64,000 nt of DNA, from positions 62,001-126,000 of the forward strand of contig JAEZMV010000021.1 of NCBI GenBank assembly GCA_023414875.1, written 5' to 3'. The notes under the pieces were generated by a model, which saw only the letters and a program-made list of their open reading frames with translations, made no database searches and was not told the DNA's origin. The stretch is from Bacillota bacterium (lineage in GTDB: Bacteria > Bacillota > Clostridia > Lachnospirales > Lachnospiraceae). Positions 59,489-64,000 of this stretch are shown here, in pieces (within the stretch, counting starts at the first letter, position 1; every line of letters begins with the position of its first letter). A program made the position numbers and the translations under genes.

Positions 59489-60280
59489 ATGAAAAAATAT
59501 CGTTTTATCTATAAATCCACCTTAATTGAAAGTCTTCAGTATGTAATGAATATCCTTTTAGGCTTTGTGACCTTTTTTACGATATTATTCGTTTTACTCA
59601 ACCTATGGAAATACATGTACTCTGATTCCTCCAATCTGATTAGCGGCTATTCCCTGCAGCAGATGATCTGGTATGTAATTCTGACGGAAATCATATGGTT
59701 TGGGGCAAGAAACCCTACCTTAACCTGGCAAATCAGCAATGATATTAAGAGTGGCTCTATCGCCTACGGCATAAATAAACCATATCACTATGTTTTCTAT
59801 ATCATTGCAAAGCATTTGGGAGAAATAACTATAAACTTATTTATGTATCTGGGAGCCGGTATTATCATAGGCTATGCCTTTATCGGAACAATACCAAACT
59901 TCAAACTGTTTCAGCTGCCCTTTATTATCGTTTCATTTCTAATGGGAGTTATGATACATTCCTTTATTCGCATGGGCATCAGCGTAATATCCTTCTGGAT
60001 TGAGGATTCAGCTCCTTTCCAGTGGATCTATGATAAATTAATTATTGTGGTCGGCATAATGTTTCCAATCGAGGTCTTTCCCTCCTGGGCACAGCCTTTG
60101 ATTAAATGTTCGCCAATTTATGTTGTTACCTACGGTCCTGCAAAGCTGATTATTGATTTTAGCTGGGAAATGCTGCTGCAGGTATTACTTGTGCAAACAA
60201 TTTATTTTATAGCTACATTGTCATTATTGTTCTTTCTTTATCAGAGGGGAGTGAAAAAATTAAATGTTAACGGCGGCTAA
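59489..60280 (+). CDS. ABC-2 family permease (first subunit)
   Basis: A 263-residue protein with six membrane segments of the COG4587 type, with NDIKSGSIAYGINKPYHYVFY (residues 86-106), the conserved R-x-x-I/L-x-x-P region, and FPIEVFPSWAQPLIKCSPIYVVTYGP near the C-terminus. The ATG at 59489 lies four bases after the ATPase stop. It forms a heterodimeric exporter with the next protein. Substrate unknown. Confidence 0.87.
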   Translation: MKKYRFIYKSTLIESLQYVMNILLGFVTFFTILFVLLNLWKYMYSDSSNLISGYSLQQMIWYVILTEIIWFGARNPTLTWQISNDIKSGSIAYGINKPYHYVFYIIAKHLGEITINLFMYLGAGIIIGYAFIGTIPNFKLFQLPFIIVSFLMGVMIHSFIRMGISVISFWIEDSAPFQWIYDKLIIVVGIMFPIEVFPSWAQPLIKCSPIYVVTYGPAKLIIDFSWEMLLQVLLVQTIYFIATLSLLFFLYQRGVKKLNVNGG

Positions 60281-61058
60281 AAATCAACTTAAAGTAATTC
60301 TACTCTCTGTAAAATATAATATCATGCGTGAGATGACAAACCGGTTTACCTTTCTGACGAATGTTATCTTTATGGTGCTCAATAATGCAAGCTTTATTGT
60401 TCAATGGCTGGTATTATTTCACTTAAAGAAAGGTATCGGTGGTTATGAGCTTAATGATATTATGATATTATGGGGTTTGGCAGCATCTTCCTACGGATTA
60501 TCCCATATCCTCTTCCAACAGGCTTATCAGCTACCCGGTTTGATCATGAATGGAAAACTCGATTCCTTTCTGGTTCAACCCAAAAACGTCCTGCTCAGTA
60601 TCATATCCTCCAGAACAAATTCTTCCGCATTTGGTGATTTAGTCTATGGCTATCTGATTCTTTTTATATTTCGCTTCAGTCTGCCTAACCTTCTTTTATT
60701 TACGTATTTTAGTATTACCGGAGCTTTGATTATTACTGCCTTTGCAGTAATTACAGGAAGCCTCTCCTTCTGGATTATTCGGGGTGATATAATAGCAGAA
60801 AACCTATCGAACTTGATGATAAACTTTTCTATCTACCCCGAAGCAATATTTAAGGGTGTGGTTCGCTTACTGCTCTATACGGTGATACCGGTAGGGTTTG
60901 TGGCCTTTCTTCCTCTTAAGGTAATATTGCATTTTAACCTATTCCATCTTTTCACTGTTACGGGAGTTGCTGCCTTCATGATATTGCTGGCTTTTACCAT
61001 CTTTTATCGAGGACTAAAAAGATATACCTCCAGTAACTTGATGAGTGCGAGAATATAA
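60264..61058 (+). CDS. ABC-2 family permease (second subunit)
   Basis: A 264-residue, six-segment membrane protein of the COG3694 type, with YELNDIMILWGLAASSYGLSH, LIMNGKLDSFLVQPKNVLLS and FSIYPEAIFKGVVRLLLYTVIP. Its ATG is 17 bases inside the end of the first permease gene, so translation is coupled. GGGGAG lies upstream. The operon ends at a clear terminator at 61306. Confidence 0.87.
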   Translation: MLTAAKNQLKVILLSVKYNIMREMTNRFTFLTNVIFMVLNNASFIVQWLVLFHLKKGIGGYELNDIMILWGLAASSYGLSHILFQQAYQLPGLIMNGKLDSFLVQPKNVLLSIISSRTNSSAFGDLVYGYLILFIFRFSLPNLLLFTYFSITGALIITAFAVITGSLSFWIIRGDIIAENLSNLMINFSIYPEAIFKGVVRLLLYTVIPVGFVAFLPLKVILHFNLFHLFTVTGVAAFMILLAFTIFYRGLKRYTSSNLMSARI

Positions 61059-61305
61059 AGGGAAAAAATTGAATATTTAAATCACAGTTTTAGAATTTAT
61101 TATCACAGAAGCCATAAGTCTTTGAGCCAGCAAACATAGCGTTCGAGTCAAAAAACAAAGATATTTGTTCTATAAAAAAGAATATTTTTTAATAAAATAA
61201 TGCATTGATTAAATTAATATTTTCTTGAAAAAAGTGATGCTGTAGGTCATAAATGATTATGATAGAAGATATCTTAACTTATTAAGAATATTTATTTATA
61301 AACTA

Positions 61306-61355
61306 AGCCATGAATAAAAGAGTTTAAGCTCGATTATTCATGGCTATCTTTTTTT
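61306..61355 (+). terminator. Terminator of the ABC exporter operon
   Basis: AGCCATGAATAA (61306-61317) pairs perfectly with TTATTCATGGCT (61334-61345), then ATCTTTTTTT. It may also serve the convergent hydrolase gene ending at 61393. The 61059-61305 stretch is AT-rich with no gene. Confidence 0.88.
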
Positions 61356-61392
61356 AAGCTGAAAGCTCCTTTATGATATGATCTCTGCTCTA

Positions 61393-61938
61393 TTATTCAT
61401 TTAAAAATTCCTGAGTGCTCTTAATTGTTGCAAATACACCTTGTAAGGAAGCAATGTAGGTATCCTGTACAACAGCCGCAGGAATCACACTGTCTAAGCC
61501 CTGCAGATCTTTTGTCGCACAGGCATCCTGGATTAAGGTTACCTGATATCCGTAATCTCTCGCTGCACGTACCGTTGTATCAATACACATATGTGTCATC
61601 ATACCACAGACAACCAGATGTTTGATTTGCAGCTTATCTAAAACCTCTTTCAAACTTGTCTCATAAAATGCGTTTGGAGCATACTTTACAATCAATTGCT
61701 CACCTTGCCCGGGTTCAACTAAGCTATGTATTTTTACACCCTCGGTATCGGGAATAAAAAAGGTAGCTCCTTCCCAGTTATTAAAATGCTGTACATGAAT
61801 GACCGGTAGGGACTTATCACGATAATAATCCAGAAGCTTTGCAGCATTTGTGACTGCCTTATCTGCGTTATAAAGTGGTGAACTTCCATTCTCAAAGTAA
61901 TCATTTTGAATATCAATTAATAATAATGCCTGATTCAT
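61393..61938 (-). CDS. Isochorismatase family cysteine hydrolase (second)
   Basis: A 181-residue hydrolase with the triad Asp9 (LLLIDIQNDYF), Lys85 (LIVKYAPNAFYET) and Cys118 (GMMTHMCIDTTVRAARDYG). Sequence around the active site resembles YcaC/streptothricin-hydrolase-like members more than nicotinamidases; the substrate is not certain. AGGAGG precedes the ATG. It is only about one third like the copy at 41442, so the two are not a recent duplication. Confidence 0.87.
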   Translation of the reverse strand: MNQALLLIDIQNDYFENGSSPLYNADKAVTNAAKLLDYYRDKSLPVIHVQHFNNWEGATFFIPDTEGVKIHSLVEPGQGEQLIVKYAPNAFYETSLKEVLDKLQIKHLVVCGMMTHMCIDTTVRAARDYGYQVTLIQDACATKDLQGLDSVIPAAVVQDTYIASLQGVFATIKSTQEFLNE

Positions 61939-61970
61939 ATAACATTCCTCCTGTTTTCCATCTCTTTACC

Positions 61971-62396
61971 TTACTGATTCTTATATAACTCATTTTTGCT
62001 ATCAGATAATAAGTTTTCATTATTTAAGCTATCGTTATACATAATATACCAAATATCACTACCTGTAAATCCACATTTTCTATATAATTTCTCCGGATTA
62101 GTAATATTACCAACCTGTCCTGAAACTGTTACAAATTCTGCTTTTGATTTTAGCCTTATCAAAAGCTCTGTTACTATTGCTTGACCAATTCCTTTATGTC
62201 GGTAAGCTCATCGCTTTCCAGTAAGGTATAGTTGTTTTTTGTAAGTGAACTAACACGATATCGTGTTTATCAGTAGAAGTATTAATCACCATATATTCAC
62301 ATTCAGTACTGCTATTAATACTATGCACGATAGTTCCATAACCAAACGTACTTAAGCCTGAGCGCATTAATGCAAGTGCGAAACTATTTGCTCTGA
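61971..62396 (-). pseudogene. Degraded GNAT acetyltransferase
   Basis: Two frames together read as a GNAT protein. Upstream: SFALALMRSGLSTFGYG, CEYMVINTSTDKHDIVLVHL and PYWKAMSLPT, ending in TAA near 62190. Then, after a frame shift, RHKGIGQAIVTELLIRLKSK, TVSGQVGNITNPEKLYRKCG and FTGSDIWYIMYND down to 61971. The break falls exactly in the acetyl-CoA loop (usually LPEYRGKGIG). The N-terminus is also cut by an in-frame stop near 62397. It is therefore a remnant. Confidence 0.7.
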
Positions 62397-62550
62397 TTTA
62401 AAAAAAATAAGTATAATAGATAATATAATTGATAAAAATAATTTATATTTTTTCTTCACTAGCTTACTCCCTGATTCAATAGCTTCGAAAACAGTGAACC
62501 TATATTGTTGCTTTTCTTGTAATATTATTACAGTTCCTAATTAACGTCAA

Positions 62551-62652
62551 TATAGTTCATAAAAATGTTATAGTCTCATAAAAATGTTATAGTTTCATAA
62601 AATTGTTATAGTTTCATAAAAATGTTATAGTTTCATTAAAATGTTATCGTTT
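62551..62652. repeat. Tandem 19-bp A-tract repeat upstream of the PPi-phosphofructokinase promoter
   Basis: Five units of TATAGTTTCATAAAAATGT (first unit 18 bases) run from 62551 to 62644, and a sixth partial unit runs into the -35 box. The 19-bp period is close to two helical turns, so the A-tracts lie in phase. The neighbouring 62397-62550 stretch is AT-rich with no gene. Confidence 0.9.
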
Positions 62653-62679
62653 ACACTTTGTGCTAATTTGTGATACAAT
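62651..62679 (+). promoter_or_regulatory. Promoter of the PPi-phosphofructokinase gene
   Basis: TTACAC (62651-62656) and TACAAT (62674-62679) are 17 bases apart; TTTACA one base upstream is an equal alternative with an 18-base spacer. The leader of about 220 bases has no obvious terminator. Confidence 0.6.
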
Positions 62680-62905
62680 ATAGTTTAAGAACTGCCGATT
62701 ACAATGAAAATTACATATGACGAACTGCCAAACACAGCAGGTCACTAAATTTACTACAGATATGTTTCGTACAAGCTTTCAAAGGGGTAAAGCCTTAGCT
62801 TTATGGATAAGAAAACAGCGATGAATACTTGATCTTAAGTATGAGGCACATGTTGGAAAACATTATTCTACATTTAACGAAAAGTAAAGGAGTGAAGTGA
62901 TTGTA

Positions 62906-64000
62906 TGGTACTTGAAGGTAAAGTAGTTGTAGCACAGGGTGGAGGACCAACCGCAGTTATTAACCAGTCTCTCGTTGGGGCCGTGCTTGAGTCAAGAAAA
63001 TTTCCACAAATAACTAAGGTTTATGGGGCAGTAAATGGAGTTTCGGGGATTATCAATGAGGATTTCCTTGATTTAACACAGGAAACAACTCATAATTTGG
63101 AGCAGGTTGCAATTACTCCTTCCTCCGCTTTGTTTTCTACCAGAGACAAGCCTGACAATGCATATTGCAAAGAGATTTTTAATGTTTTTAAAGCCCATGG
63201 CGTAAGGTATTTCTTTTATATTGGTGGTAATGATTCCGCTGATACGGTTCGCATCGTTAATGAACAGGCTGAATCCTCCGGATATGAATTCAGAGCAATC
63301 CATATTCCAAAAACCATTGATAATGACTTAGTAATCAATGATCATACTCCCGGTTATCCTTCTGCTGCCAGATTTGTTGCACAGACCTTTATCGGATTAA
63401 ATCTGGATAACAAAGCACTACCCGGAGTACACATTGGAGTCGTAATGGGACGTCATGCCGGATTTTTAACGGCCGCTTCTTCGATAGCCCAGAAATATCC
63501 CGATGATGGACCTCATTTGATATATCTGCCGGAGCGGCATTTTAGTATTGATAATTTCCTGTTGGACGTAAAGGATGTTTATAATAAATATGGTCGCTGT
63601 ATCATCGCCGTATCGGAAGGTATCCAGGACGAAAATGGTGTACCAATAGTAACCAAGCTGGTTAAGAATGAAACCGATGCTCATGGCAATACCCAGCTTT
63701 CCGGTACGGGGGCTCTGGGCGATCTCTTATCTCAGGAAATAAAACACAAACTTGGCATCACCAGAGTAAGGTCTGATACTCTGGGTTACTTACAGAGATC
63801 CTTTATGGGCTGCGTATCCAGCGTAGACCAGCATGAAGCCAGAGAGGTTGGAGAAAAGGCTGCACAGTTTGCTATATGGCATAATATCGATGGTTCAATC
63901 ACTATCCACAGAACCGGTTATTACTCAGTCGATTATAAGATGACTGATCTGCATAATGTGGCAGGTAAGACCAAGCTGATGCCTGATCATTTTATCAATA
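62906..64000 (+). CDS. Diphosphate-fructose-6-phosphate 1-phosphotransferase (PPi-type phosphofructokinase), 3' end outside the window
   Basis: The first 365 codons are present. It phosphorylates fructose-6-phosphate, reversibly, in glycolysis. VVAQGGGPTAVIN (8-20) is the nucleotide or PPi loop. GGNDS (107-111) has Asp110 where ATP enzymes have Gly, and PKTIDND (135-141) has Lys136 where ATP enzymes have Gly; both mark PPi use. Residue 109 is Asn where most family members have Asp. GRHAGFLTAASS, PERHFSIDNF and GYLQRSFMGCVSS are further family motifs. AAAGGAGTG lies about ten bases before the ATG. Expression is driven from a repeat-flanked promoter. Confidence 0.92.

Overview
This window looks like chromosomal DNA of a low-G+C, Gram-positive, anaerobic, spore-forming clostridium, most likely of the Lachnospiraceae. 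That placement is inferred from gene content. The markers are a complete [FeFe]-hydrogenase maturase set (hydE, hydG, hydF), a PPi-type phosphofructokinase, a spore photoproduct lyase-like enzyme, a CotF-like coat protein, a GerMN lipoprotein, the FloA/NfeD pair and an RnfC/RnfD-type protein. Strong AGGAGG ribosome sites and TTGACA-N17-TATAAT-type promoters are common. I saw no rRNA, tRNA, CRISPR array, prophage or transposase gene.

Layout. 1-5.4 kb: a minus-strand purine salvage and uptake operon (xpt, BMP lipoprotein, ABC ATPase, two permeases, and perhaps the first codons of another gene). 5.7-9.9 kb: an acetyltransferase, L-lactate dehydrogenase with a hairpin-rich leader, and a YyaL-type thioredoxin-domain protein. 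10-12.5 kb: a PadR regulator with a palindrome over its own promoter, then an MGT glycosyltransferase. 12.5-16 kb: a secreted peptidoglycan-binding protein and a MarR regulator divergent from a CcdA-ResA fusion. 16-18.4 kb: a MutS2-like ATPase lacking the Smr domain, behind a long leader with a short peptide ORF and an intrinsic terminator. 18.5-25.2 kb: a thioesterase, a lipoprotein/DUF4870 cluster, a solute-binding protein coupled to a membrane-anchored LuxR regulator, and a CotF-like protein. 25.3-32.5 kb: a glycogen operon glgB-glgC-glgD-glgA-glgA. 33-36.7 kb: a SplB-like radical SAM enzyme and a PstS-like/WG-repeat lipoprotein. 37-41.3 kb: hydE-hydG-hydF preceded by a structured RNA with mutually exclusive helices. 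41.4-46 kb: an isochorismatase-fold hydrolase, an Lrp regulator, a large lipoprotein and a BlaI/M56 pair. 46.4-51.6 kb: histidine kinase, NfeD, FloA, a repeat protein and a LytTR regulator, all in one direction, then an acetyltransferase and a divergent LspA. 52-58 kb: an RnfD-RnfC fusion with a CoA-binding protein, a GerMN lipoprotein, metF and a CPBP protease. 58-61 kb: an ABC-2 exporter behind a second leader-peptide attenuator. 61-64 kb: a second isochorismatase-fold hydrolase, an acetyltransferase pseudogene, and PPi-phosphofructokinase running off the end.

How it fits together. The metabolic genes suit a fermenter that stores glycogen, makes lactate, runs PPi-linked glycolysis and disposes of electrons through hydrogenase. 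Several loci look like stress or drug responses (PadR-MGT, leader-MutS2-like, leader-ABC exporter, BlaI-M56). The regions I consider most worth study are the RNA element upstream of hydEGF, the two leader-peptide attenuators, the solute-binding-protein/membrane-LuxR pair, and a family of palindromic intergenic repeats found in four places.
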